NCBI RefSeq assembly: GCF_003626595.1
Contig: NZ_RBAK01000014.1
Span: 104,559-168,558, forward strand
Length of the DNA: 64,000 bases
Direction: 5' to 3'
Source: Micromonospora endolithica
GTDB lineage: Bacteria > Actinomycetota > Actinomycetes > Mycobacteriales > Micromonosporaceae
Shown here: positions 17,120 through 25,058 of the stretch, in pieces
Position numbering within the stretch: the stretch's first letter is position 1
Layout: each line of letters opens with the position of its first letter
Notes under the pieces: model-generated
What the model saw: the letters and a program-made list of their open reading frames with translations, nothing else
Database searches by the model: none
What the model was told of the DNA's origin: nothing
Position numbers and translations under genes: made by a program

Positions 17120-18169
17120 TCAGTAGACCGCCACGCCGTAACGGCTCAGCACCTCGGTGACCGGCTGGAAGAACGTGGTGCCGCCGGTGCGGCAGTTGCC
17201 GCTGCCGCCCGAGGTCAGGCCCAGGGCGGTGCCGCCGCTGAACAGCGAGCCGCCGCTGTCGCCCGGCTCGGCGCAGACGTTGGTGCGGATCAGGCCGGAG
17301 ACCGAACCCTCGGCGTAGTTCACCGTGGCGTTGAGCGCGGTGACCGAGCCGCTGCGCAGGCCGGTGGTGCTGCCGGAGCGCTGCACCGACTGGCCGACGT
17401 AAGCGTTGCCGGAGCCGGTGATGTCCCGGAAGCTGCCGTTGTAGAGGGAGACGTTGCCCGGCTGCACGGTGCTCTGGTTGCTGTAGCGCACGATGCCGTA
17501 GTCGTTGCCCGGGAAGCTGGTGCCGCTCCGGCTGCCCAGCAGCGCGGTCTGGCCCGAGTTGGAGTACCAGTTCGCCGCGATGTTGGTGCAGTGCCCGGCG
17601 GTGATGAAGTAGTAGGTGCTGCCGGCCCGGACGTTGAAGCCCAGCGAGCAGCGACCGCCACCCTGGGCGTAGATCGCCTGGCCACCGGAGATGCGGGTGC
17701 TCAGCACGCCGGCCTCGGCCTCGATGCGGACCGCACCGCCGGCGCGGGCGGCGGCGGCCTTGACCCGCTCCAGCTTGGCGCCGGTGACGGTGCTGTCGAC
17801 GGAGACGACGACCTGGTTGGTGGCCGGGTCGGTCCACCAGGCGGTGCCGGCGATCTTCGCCGTGCGCTCCAGGTCGGCGGTGGCGCGGTTCAGCTCGGCG
17901 GCGCCCCGCTTGACGATCTTCGGGGTGGCGCCGGCGGCGGCGACCTGGCGGGCGGCGAGGGCGTCGGTGACCGCGACGACCATCTTGCCGTTGGCGCCGG
18001 CGTAGGCGCCGGCGGCCCGGTCACCGAGGCGCTCGGCGAGGGTGGCCGCGGCGTCCGGTGAGGCGGCGGGTGCCGCCTGGGCCGGGGCGCCGATGAGGCC
18101 ACCGGCGACCAGGGTTCCGGCCGCGACGAGGGTGGCGGCGCGGCGGAACGTGGACCTCGTGGGTCGCAT
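17120..18169 (-). CDS. Secreted streptogrisin-type serine protease (S1 family) with pro-region
   Basis: 349-residue preproprotease. Signal peptide with twin Arg near the start and AQA cleavage region (1-32), alpha-lytic-type pro-domain (about 35-159), and mature chymotrypsin fold from ISGGQAIY (160). Catalytic triad: H193 in TAGHC, D223 in GNDYGIV, S305 in GDSGG. C174/C194 and C299/C326 are likely disulfides. GGAGG lies 7 bases before the ATG. Expected to be exported and self-matured; a broad extracellular protease. Terminated by the 19-bp hairpin downstream. Confidence 0.95.
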   Translation of the reverse strand: MRPTRSTFRRAATLVAAGTLVAGGLIGAPAQAAPAASPDAAATLAERLGDRAAGAYAGANGKMVVAVTDALAARQVAAAGATPKIVKRGAAELNRATADLERTAKIAGTAWWTDPATNQVVVSVDSTVTGAKLERVKAAAARAGGAVRIEAEAGVLSTRISGGQAIYAQGGGRCSLGFNVRAGSTYYFITAGHCTNIAANWYSNSGQTALLGSRSGTSFPGNDYGIVRYSNQSTVQPGNVSLYNGSFRDITGSGNAYVGQSVQRSGSTTGLRSGSVTALNATVNYAEGSVSGLIRTNVCAEPGDSGGSLFSGGTALGLTSGGSGNCRTGGTTFFQPVTEVLSRYGVAVY

Positions 18170-18493
18170 GTAACAACCTCCGGGAAGAGGGGGCTATGGC
18201 CCGCGCCGGAGCTGGCGGAGGCCGGGGGTAACCCGGCGGAGCTGGGGGAACCGGCCGGGTGAAGTGAAGTATTCACATCCTTAAGATCCTAGGCAAGCCC
18301 TAGGTTCGTCCGAATTGACCCGAGCTTGATCCGTCACATCCATGCAACACTGTGGATACATGAGCCGACGCCCACCGTCACAACGCAGGGTGACATTACA
18401 TGGACAGTCTTCGATGCATTGCGCCGTGGTGCGGCGGACGCGCCCCGCCGGGATCGGCGGTCCGCCGGAGGCGTACGCCCCGGGGGTGGTGGG
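18170..18493. promoter_or_regulatory. Protease upstream region with putative promoter
   Basis: A 324-base stretch with no gene. On the minus strand TTGCCT (18296-18291) and AATACT (18273-18268) are 17 bases apart and could form the protease promoter. Two CCTAGG palindromes (18288-18293 and 18299-18304) flank the -35 element. The segment 18260-18420 is clearly less GC-rich than its surroundings. No coding sequence is recognised. Confidence 0.45.
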
Positions 18494-18970
18494 TCAGTCG
18501 GCCCGGCGGCGCGCGCCCGGACCCGGCCGCGGCAGCACGTCGCGCGGGTCGGCGACCTCGTGCCCGCCGGCGCAGCGCAACTCGGCGCGAACCTCGGCCC
18601 CGCAGTCGCGGTGGGTGACGGTGAGCGGCGAGCCCTCCGGATCGGCGAGGTGGCGGTCACCCCAGCCGAGCACGGCGACCAGCACCGGCCAGAGGTCGAG
18701 GCCCTTGGCGGTCAGCCGGTACTCGTGCCGGACGCGACTGCCCGGCTCCCGGTACGGCTCGCGGCGCAGCACCCCCTGCTCGACGAGGCCGGCCAGCCGG
18801 TTGGTGAGCACCTGCCGGGGAATGCCGGTGCGGACCCGCATGTCGTCGAAGCGGCGGACGCCGCTGAAGACCTCGCGCAGCACCACCAGGGTCCACCTCT
18901 CGCCGAGAACCTCCATCGCGCGCGCGATCGTGCAGTTCTCGATCGACCAGTCCAGTGCCGCGGGCCTCAT
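18494..18970 (-). CDS. HxlR-family transcriptional regulator
   Basis: 158 residues. The winged-helix HxlR signature is complete: CTIARAMEVLGERWTLVVLRE, RFDDM, TGIPRQVLTNRLAGLVEQGVL (about 12-68) and YRLTAKGLDLWPVL. The C-terminal part has four scattered cysteines (two in CGAEV and RCAGG) that could bind metal or sense redox state. Divergent from a PaaI-type thioesterase gene, with an inverted repeat in the 54-base gap. Confidence 0.92.
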   Translation of the reverse strand: MRPAALDWSIENCTIARAMEVLGERWTLVVLREVFSGVRRFDDMRVRTGIPRQVLTNRLAGLVEQGVLRREPYREPGSRVRHEYRLTAKGLDLWPVLVAVLGWGDRHLADPEGSPLTVTHRDCGAEVRAELRCAGGHEVADPRDVLPRPGPGARRRAD

Positions 18971-18995
18971 CCCGCCAGGCTAGGTCTTATTGACA

Positions 18996-19023
18996 GACTC
19001 AGCAACGCCGTGCAGGCTGAGTC
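18996..19023. promoter_or_regulatory. Putative HxlR operator
   Basis: Inverted repeat GACTCAGC/GCTGAGTC (18996-19003 and 19016-19023, 12-base spacer) in the 54-base divergent gap between the HxlR gene and the thioesterase gene. It ends two bases before the thioesterase ATG, a position suited to repression of that gene. Confidence 0.55.
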
Positions 19024-19024
19024 C

Positions 19025-19540
19025 ATGACACAGACGCAGGATCCGGCGCGCAGCCGCACCTTCTCCTGGTCGGATCCCGGCATCAACGCCGCCCACCTGG
19101 GACGCCGTAACGGGCTGGACCTGATGCGGGCGATGATCGCCGGCGAGTTGGCCGCACCGCCGATCATGCACCTGGTGGACATCGCGCGGATGGAGGCCGA
19201 CGAGGGCCGTGTCGCCGTCGAACTGGTGCCCCAGGAGTTCCACTACAACCCGCTCGGCACCGTCCACGGCGGTGTCCTCTCCACCCTGCTGGACACCGCC
19301 GCCGCCTGCGCGGTGCACACCACCCTGCCGGCCGGCGTCGGCTACACCTCGCTGGACCTCAACGTGAAGTTCCTGCGTCCGGTCACCGTGGAATCCGGCG
19401 TGCTGCGCTGCGAGGGCACCGTGCTGCAACGGGGCCGACGCACCGCGCTGGCCGAGGCCCGCCTCACCGACACGAAGAACCGGCTGGTCGCTCACGCCAC
19501 CAGCACCTGCCTGCTCTTCCCGCTGGAATCCCCCGCCTAG
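19025..19540 (+). CDS. PaaI-family hotdog-fold thioesterase
   Basis: 171 residues. The hotdog core includes FHYNPLGTVHGGVLSTLLDTA (about residues 75-95), with the conserved H-G-G and D/N catalytic surroundings, followed by YTSLDLNVKFLRPV and ATSTCLLF at the end. Likely hydrolyses a small acyl-CoA. ATG 19025 starts the conserved part; the longer frame runs through the HxlR gene. Divergent arrangement with the HxlR regulator suggests it is the regulated target. Confidence 0.88.
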   Translation: MTQTQDPARSRTFSWSDPGINAAHLGRRNGLDLMRAMIAGELAAPPIMHLVDIARMEADEGRVAVELVPQEFHYNPLGTVHGGVLSTLLDTAAACAVHTTLPAGVGYTSLDLNVKFLRPVTVESGVLRCEGTVLQRGRRTALAEARLTDTKNRLVAHATSTCLLFPLESPA

Positions 19541-19638
19541 CCCCGGCCCACCCCCACCCTCGCGATCCTGCGGTTCCGGTCGCCGATTCGCACCGCGTGC
19601 GGCGTCCGTCGGGACGGAAAGCGCACGATCGATCGCGG

Positions 19639-19681
19639 GGCCGGGGGCGGAACGGGGGGCCGGGAGGGGTGGGGTGGGGGT
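19639..19681 (+). other. G-rich tract with quadruplex potential
   Basis: Several runs of 3-6 G separated by short spacers within the 217-base gap between the thioesterase and desaturase genes. No gene or clear terminator hairpin is seen there. Confidence 0.4.
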
Positions 19682-19757
19682 TGAGCCGCCCCGGGTGCGG
19701 TCGGCGTCAGAGAGAGCCAGCGGCGGCCGCGCCCGGGGTGCCCCGGACAGCCGCGGG

Positions 19758-20693
19758 TCAGGCCCGGGTGGCCAGGCGGGCGGCCCGGGCGTCGCGCTTC
19801 TCCTCGAACCGGGAGGCGTGCCGCTCCAGGTCGTCGAGGTGCCCGGCGATCTCGTCGCGGGCGGCCTCGCCGTCGCCGTCCAGCCCGGTCACGGTGAACA
19901 CGTCCCACTGCCGCAGCACTGGCACCACCACCTCGTCGCGGTGCTGGCGAAGGTCGTAGATGCCGGCCAGGGCGATCGCCACGGACTTGCGGGCGAAACC
20001 GTCGATGCCGGCGCCGGGCATCTGGAAGTCGGCGAGCACGTCGGCGACCGCGCGCATCGCCTGGCTCGGCGCCAGGTCGAACGCGGCGGCGAGCAGGTTG
20101 CGGTAGAACACCATGTGCAGGTTCTCGTCGGCCGCGACCCGGGCGAGCAGCGCCTCGCAGGCCGGATCGCCGGTGACCCGGCCGGTGTTGCGGTGCGAGA
20201 TGCGGGTGGCCAGCTCCTGGAACGAGACGTACGCCAGGGAGTGCAGCACCTCGTCGTCGTGGACGTTCTGGTAGCCGGCCGACATGTGGGTCATCCGGGC
20301 CCGCTCCAGCGCCACCGGGTCCACCGCCCGGGTCACCGTCAGGTAGTCGCGGATCGCCGTGCCGTGCCGGCCCTCCTCGGCGGTCCACCGGTGCACCCAG
20401 GTCCCCCAGGCGCCGTCCCGGCCGAAGAGGGTCGCGATCTCGTGGTGGTACGAGGGCAGGTTGTCCTCGGTGAGCAGGTTGACGATCAGCGCGGTGCGGG
20501 CCACCTCGGGCACGGTCGAGTCCTGCGGGGACCACGGCTGCCCGCCGAGCGGCCCGTCGAAGGTGCGTCCCTCGCTCCACGGCACGTACTCGTGCGGGAA
20601 CCACTCCTTCGCCACGGACAGGTGCCGGTCGAGGTTCTTCGCCACGACCGGTTCGAGTTCGGTCAGCAGCGCGGTCTGGCTCAGTGCGGTCAC
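19758..20693 (-). CDS. Acyl-ACP desaturase (ferritin-like di-iron, DesA type)
   Basis: Introduces a double bond into acyl-ACP chains with a di-iron centre. 311 residues. Iron ligands fall in four helices: E76 (LTEDNLPSYH), E107/H110 (EEGRH), E160 (FQELA) and E190/H193 (DENLH). GTG start with GGAGAT 6 bases upstream. A perfect 31-bp palindrome ends 10 bases before the start codon and probably binds a regulator. No ferredoxin or reductase gene is adjacent. Confidence 0.93.
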   Translation of the reverse strand: MTALSQTALLTELEPVVAKNLDRHLSVAKEWFPHEYVPWSEGRTFDGPLGGQPWSPQDSTVPEVARTALIVNLLTEDNLPSYHHEIATLFGRDGAWGTWVHRWTAEEGRHGTAIRDYLTVTRAVDPVALERARMTHMSAGYQNVHDDEVLHSLAYVSFQELATRISHRNTGRVTGDPACEALLARVAADENLHMVFYRNLLAAAFDLAPSQAMRAVADVLADFQMPGAGIDGFARKSVAIALAGIYDLRQHRDEVVVPVLRQWDVFTVTGLDGDGEAARDEIAGHLDDLERHASRFEEKRDARAARLATRA

Positions 20694-20702
20694 GACGATC
20701 TC

Positions 20703-20733
20703 CCTACGGTGGCGTAACTTACGCCACCGTAGG
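20703..20733. promoter_or_regulatory. 31-bp palindromic operator of the desaturase gene
   Basis: Arms CCTACGGTGGCGTAA and TTACGCCACCGTAGG around a single C, a perfect palindrome of odd length. It lies 10 bases upstream of the desaturase GTG and must overlap the ribosome-binding-site-proximal leader or promoter. The form (long, near-perfect, central TTAC-type half-sites) fits a TetR-family lipid regulator; no regulator gene is adjacent, so control would be in trans. Confidence 0.75.
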
Positions 20734-20781
20734 TCCGATCGCCCGTACGCGCCAGTAGCGTCCCGCCGCGGCGTGCCGGCG

Positions 20782-22107
20782 TCAGCTCACCAGCGGCTTC
20801 AGGTCGGCGCGCGGCGGGGTCCACTCCCCCGCCGCGGCGGCGACCTGCTCACCGGAGCGGATGTCCTTCACCTGGTCACCGTCGGCGCCCGGGAACCAGA
20901 CGTACGGGATGCCGCGTCGCTCGGCGTAGCGGATCTGCTTGCCGAACTTGGCCGCGCTCGGCGACACCTCGGTGGGCACGCCCCTCGACCGCAGGGCGTC
21001 GGCGACGGCGTTGCTGGCCGCCCGCTCCTCGGAGTTGGTGACCGCGACCAGGACGCAGGTCGGCACGTCCCGGGACACCGACAGCGCGCCGGCGCCGAAG
21101 AGCAGGCCGAGCAGCCGGGTCACCCCGATCGAGATGCCCACCCCGGGGAAGCGGACGGAACCGGAGCTGGCCAGGTCGTCGTACCGGCCGCCGGAGCAGA
21201 TCGAGCCGAACCGCTCGTAGCCGGCAAGCTGCGTCTCGTACACCGTGCCGGTGTAGTAGTCCAGGCCGCGCGCGATGCGCAGGTCCGCCACGCACAGCCC
21301 CGGCGAGTGCGCGGCGGCGGCGTCCATCACCCGGACCAGTTCCTCGACGCCCTCGTCGAGCATCGGGTCGGTCACCCCGAGGGCACGGACCGCGTCGGCG
21401 AACGACGCGTCCGGCGCGGAGATCTCGGCCAGCGCCAGGCACGCCTTCGCCTGCGCCTCGCTCGCGCCGGCCGTCTCGGCGAGCAGCTCGGCGACCTTCG
21501 CCGGCCCGATCTTGTCCAGCTTGTCCACCGCGCGCAGCGCCGCCGCCGGGTCGGTCAGGCCGATCCCCCGGTAGAAGCCCTCGCAGATCTTGCGGTTGTT
21601 GAGCTGGATCGTCACCGGCGGGATCGGCAGCGACCGCAGCGCGTCGCCGATCACCAGCGGCATCTCCGCCTCGTAGTGCGCGGGCAGGGTGTCCCGGTCG
21701 ACGATGTCGATGTCGGCCTGGACGAACTCCCGGTAACGGCCCTCCTGCGGACGCTCGCCCCGCCACACCTTCTGGATCTGGTAGCGCCGGAACGGGAACT
21801 GGAGCTTCCCGGCGTTCTCCAGCACGTACCGGGCGAACGGCACGGTCAGGTCGAAGTGCAGGCCGAGCTGGTCGTCACCGGCCGGGGAGGTGTCCGGGTC
21901 GGCCTGCAACCGGCGGATCAGGTAGACCTCCTTCGAGGTCTCCCCCTTGCGCAGCAGCTGGTCCAACGGCTCCACCGCGCGGGTCTCCAGCGGGGCGAAG
22001 CCGTACAGCTCGAAGGTGCCGCGGATCCGGTCCAGCACGTACTGCTCGATCATCCGCTGCGCGGGCGTCCACTCCGGGAAGCCGGAGATGGGCGTGGGCT
22101 TGCTCAT
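20782..22107 (-). CDS. hisS: Histidyl-tRNA synthetase
   Basis: Charges tRNA-His. 441 residues from ATG 22107, which has AAGGAG 6 bases upstream. Class II core with motif 2 (FRRYQIQKVWRGERPQEGRYREF region), His-specific motifs ARGLDYYTGTVYE and GGRYDDL, motif 3 GVGISIGVTRLLGLL, and the C-terminal anticodon-binding domain. Six more residues upstream (MPKEYA) are possible but lack a ribosome-binding site. Confidence 0.96.
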   Translation of the reverse strand: MSKPTPISGFPEWTPAQRMIEQYVLDRIRGTFELYGFAPLETRAVEPLDQLLRKGETSKEVYLIRRLQADPDTSPAGDDQLGLHFDLTVPFARYVLENAGKLQFPFRRYQIQKVWRGERPQEGRYREFVQADIDIVDRDTLPAHYEAEMPLVIGDALRSLPIPPVTIQLNNRKICEGFYRGIGLTDPAAALRAVDKLDKIGPAKVAELLAETAGASEAQAKACLALAEISAPDASFADAVRALGVTDPMLDEGVEELVRVMDAAAAHSPGLCVADLRIARGLDYYTGTVYETQLAGYERFGSICSGGRYDDLASSGSVRFPGVGISIGVTRLLGLLFGAGALSVSRDVPTCVLVAVTNSEERAASNAVADALRSRGVPTEVSPSAAKFGKQIRYAERRGIPYVWFPGADGDQVKDIRSGEQVAAAAGEWTPPRADLKPLVS

Positions 22108-22163
22108 GGCGTACTCCTTGGGCACCGCGCGGGGCCGCGCGGGGAGGTCGTGGTGCGGCCGGT

Positions 22164-22877
22164 CTACAGGCCGCGGGTGGGTGCCGCCGGTCGCGCGCCG
22201 TCCGCCACCTCGACGAGGTAAGGGTTCGTCGCGCGCTCGCGGCCGATGGTGGTCGCGAGGCCGTGGCCGGGCAGGACGACGGTGTCGTCGGCGAGCGGAA
22301 GGATCTTGTCCCGCAGGCTGGTCAGCATCATCGGAAGGCTGCCGCCCGGCAGGTCGGTGCGCCCGATGGAACCGGCGAAGAGCACGTCACCGGAGAGGCA
22401 GAGCTGCTCCGCGTCCCACGACGAGCCCTCGGCCGGCAGCCGGAACAGCACCGACCCGCCGGTATGGCCCGGTGCGTGGTCGACGGTGATCTCCAACCCG
22501 GCGAGCCGCAGGGTGGCGCCGTCGGTCAGCTCGGCGACGTCGTCGGGCTCGGTGTAGGGCAGCCGACCGCCGAACAGCGCGGTGAGGTCCGCCGACAGCC
22601 CCTTGGCCGGGTCGGCCAGCATCTCCCGGTCGCCGGGGTGCACGTACGCGGTGATGCCCCGGGCGCCGCAGACCGGCGCGACCGAGAACGTGTGGTCGAG
22701 GTGGCCGTGCGTGAGCAGCACGGCGGCCGGGTGCAGCCGGTGCTCGGCCAGCAGCGCGTCCAGCCGGTCGAGCACCCCGATGCCGGGGTCGACCACCACG
22801 CACTGCTCCCCCGGCGCGGCGGCGACCACGTAGCAGTTGGTGCCGAAGACGTCCGCGGGAAAGCCGGCCACGAGCAC
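22164..22877 (-). CDS. MBL-fold metallo-hydrolase (glyoxalase II-like)
   Basis: 237 residues. Metal-binding signature LLTHGHLDHTFS, then the downstream His in DHAPGHTGG, the bridging Asp in CLSGDVLF and the final His in VVLPGHG. This is the complete metallo-beta-lactamase metal set, and length and pattern match hydroxyacylglutathione-hydrolase-like proteins. GTG 22877 has GGGGAG 6 bases upstream. It is just upstream of hisS on the same strand, a common actinobacterial pairing. The substrate is probably a thioester, not certain. Confidence 0.9.
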   Translation of the reverse strand: MLVAGFPADVFGTNCYVVAAAPGEQCVVVDPGIGVLDRLDALLAEHRLHPAAVLLTHGHLDHTFSVAPVCGARGITAYVHPGDREMLADPAKGLSADLTALFGGRLPYTEPDDVAELTDGATLRLAGLEITVDHAPGHTGGSVLFRLPAEGSSWDAEQLCLSGDVLFAGSIGRTDLPGGSLPMMLTSLRDKILPLADDTVVLPGHGLATTIGRERATNPYLVEVADGARPAAPTRGL

Positions 22878-23137
22878 GTCCGCTCCCCTTCCGTCGAGGT
22901 CCGCGTCCCTGCCCGAGAGCCTAACCGGCGGCGCGAGGCGCTTTCGGCGACCCCGTCGCACCCGGACCGGGCAAAGGACAGTGACACGCTCCGATAGCCG
23001 CAGCCCGGACCTCGTACACCACATCCACAGGCCGTGGTCGTACACTCTGGCGGGCGTGTGGCGTGGCGCACCTGCCAGTTGCGCGGGCGCGCGGCGCCCG
23101 ACCGCCACGGACCAGCGTAGAGGAAAGGGGAGCACCG

Positions 23138-24019
23138 GTGGCTTCCAGCAGGGACCGGCAGCGCAAACTCGCGCGGGCCAAGCTCGACCGGCAGCTCGTC
23201 CGGCGGGCCGCCGCGGCCAAGCGCCGCCGGCAGATCCAGGCCGGTGTCGGCGCGGCGGTCGTCCTCGCGCTCGTCGTGGTCGGTTCGGCCTGGGCGCTGG
23301 GTGCGTTCGACTCCGAGCCGGAGCAGAACACCGCCGACGAGGTCTGCCTCTGGACCCCGCAGGACGCCACCGCGAACACCAACCTCCGCGACGTCGGGAT
23401 GCCGGCCACCACCGGCCTGCCCACCGAGGGCACCCGGACGATGACCGTCGTCACCAACCAGGGCGAGCCGATCGTCGCCGAGCTGGACCTGGCGTCCGCG
23501 CCGTGCGGCGCGGCGAGCATTGGGCACCTGGCCAGCCGGTCGTTCTACGACAACACCAAGTGCCACGAGATCACCACCGAGGGCGCGATCCGCTGCGGCG
23601 ACCCCAGCGGCACCGGCCTGGGCGGACCGACCTACTCGTTCTACGACGAGAACGTGCCCGAGCCGGCCCCGTCGGCGAGCCCGGCACCCGGGGCTCCCCC
23701 GACGTACCCGAAGGGCACGGTGGCGATGGTCTCCACCCCGCCGGGCGCCAGCGGCAGCCAGTTCCTGGTCTTCTTCAAGGACTTCACCACCGCCGACCCG
23801 AAGTACTCGGTCATCGGGCGGGTCACCGGCGGGCTGGCCACGGTCGAGAAGATCGGGGCCCTGCCGACCGTGGACAATGGCAGCGGCGCCAAGGTCAAGC
23901 CCAAGGACGACGACGTGGTCGTGCAGAGCCTGACCGTCACCGAACCGGCCGCCGCGCCCACGCCGACTCCCGCGCCGTCGGCGTCGGGCACCCCGGCGGC
24001 CAGCCCGAGCGCCGGCTGA
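23138..24019 (+). CDS. Membrane-anchored cyclophilin-type peptidyl-prolyl isomerase, copy 1
   Basis: 293 residues: basic N-terminus, one membrane helix (about 36-55), linker with a Cys, then a divergent cyclophilin domain (AASIGHLASRSFYDNTKCHEI, GSQFLVFF, YSVIGRVTGGL) and a Pro/Ala/Ser-rich C-terminal tail. GTG start with AAAGGGGAG upstream. The canonical FHRV and ACAN catalytic segments are altered (CHEI; no clear W), so the isomerase activity is uncertain. It is followed by a related gene. Confidence 0.9.
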   Translation: MASSRDRQRKLARAKLDRQLVRRAAAAKRRRQIQAGVGAAVVLALVVVGSAWALGAFDSEPEQNTADEVCLWTPQDATANTNLRDVGMPATTGLPTEGTRTMTVVTNQGEPIVAELDLASAPCGAASIGHLASRSFYDNTKCHEITTEGAIRCGDPSGTGLGGPTYSFYDENVPEPAPSASPAPGAPPTYPKGTVAMVSTPPGASGSQFLVFFKDFTTADPKYSVIGRVTGGLATVEKIGALPTVDNGSGAKVKPKDDDVVVQSLTVTEPAAAPTPTPAPSASGTPAASPSAG

Positions 24020-24090
24020 CCGGACGCTCCACCCCGTCGTGCGCGGCACCGGCCGCGAGAAGCCGCGGCACCCACCCCGCCCGAGAGGTC

Positions 24091-24140
24091 GCGGCGCCGA
24101 GGCGCCCGAGAAGCTGCGGCGCTGAAGCGCCCGAGAAGCC
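24091..24140 (+). repeat. Two 25-bp direct repeats
   Basis: Copies at 24091-24115 and 24116-24140 beginning GCGGCGC and sharing GCGCCCGAGAAGC; a weaker partial copy precedes them. They lie in the 136-base gap between the two cyclophilin genes, before the AGGAGG of the second gene. Confidence 0.7.
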
Positions 24141-24155
24141 CAGGAGGATCCAGGC

Positions 24156-24992
24156 GTGACGTCCGACAGAGAGCGGCAGCGCGCGGCGGCCCGCGCCCGG
24201 CTCGAGAAGGAGATGGCCGAGCGGTCCGCCAAGGCCCGCAAGCGACGGCAGACCCAGGCGATCATCGGGGCCGCGGCGGTCCTGGTGCTCGTGGTCGCCG
24301 GTACCGTCTGGCTGGTGTCCGCGCTCGGCGACGACGAGCCGACCGACACCGCCGGGGCTCCACAGGGTGCGGCCCAGTGCGCGTTCACCGAGGTCCCCGC
24401 CGACCAGCGGCCCCCGCAGATCAAGGATGTCGGGCTGCCGAAGAACCAGCAGCCGAACAGCGGCACCCAGACGCTGACCATCGACACCAACCTGGGGCCG
24501 ATCACCGCCAAGGTCGACCGGTCCAAGGTGCCGTGCACCGCGGCCAGCTTCACGCACCTGGCGGAGAAGAACTTCTTCGACAACAGCAAGTGCCACCGGC
24601 TCGTCACCGAGGGCATCAAGGTGCTCCAGTGCGGCGACCCGAGCGCGACCGGCAAGGGGTGGCGGGAGACCGACGGCACCGGCGGCCCGAGCTACCGGCT
24701 GACCGAGGAGAACCTCCCCACCGACCAGCGTCCCCCGTACCCGGAGGGCGTGATCGCGATGGCCAACTCGGGCCAGCCGGGCAGCACCGGCAGCCAGTTC
24801 TTCATCGTCTACGGTGACTCGCCGCTGGACCCGAACTACACCGTCCTGGGCACCGTGACCGGCGGCATGGACATCGTGAAGCAGGTCGCCGCGGCCGGCG
24901 ACGACAAGGCCTTCGCACAGCAGGCCGGTGGTGGTCACCCGAAGAAGGAGGTCGTCATCGAGGACCTCACCATGAGCCCGCCGCAGGGCTGA
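24156..24992 (+). CDS. Membrane-anchored cyclophilin-type peptidyl-prolyl isomerase, copy 2
   Basis: 278 residues, same plan as the preceding gene: basic N-terminus, membrane helix (about 35-56), linker with Cys, cyclophilin domain (AASFTHLAEKNFFDNSKCHRL, GSQFFIVYGDSPLDPNYTVLG). The catalytic region is closer to the family consensus than in copy 1. GTG start with AGGAGG 7 bases upstream. The pair most likely arose by duplication. Expected to act on proteins outside the membrane. Confidence 0.92.
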   Translation: MTSDRERQRAAARARLEKEMAERSAKARKRRQTQAIIGAAAVLVLVVAGTVWLVSALGDDEPTDTAGAPQGAAQCAFTEVPADQRPPQIKDVGLPKNQQPNSGTQTLTIDTNLGPITAKVDRSKVPCTAASFTHLAEKNFFDNSKCHRLVTEGIKVLQCGDPSATGKGWRETDGTGGPSYRLTEENLPTDQRPPYPEGVIAMANSGQPGSTGSQFFIVYGDSPLDPNYTVLGTVTGGMDIVKQVAAAGDDKAFAQQAGGGHPKKEVVIEDLTMSPPQG

Positions 24993-25003
24993 CCCGCACC
25001 CGT

Positions 25004-25044
25004 ACGACGACGCGCCCGCCGGGTTCCGGCGGGCGCGTCGTCGT
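25004..25044. terminator. Strong bidirectional hairpin
   Basis: Perfect 19-base arms (ACGACGACGCGCCCGCCGG and its complement) with a 3-base GTT loop. It lies 11 bases past the second cyclophilin stop and 14 bases past the ABC permease stop on the opposite strand. Confidence 0.9.
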
Positions 25045-25058
25045 GCTGGCCGGTGCGG

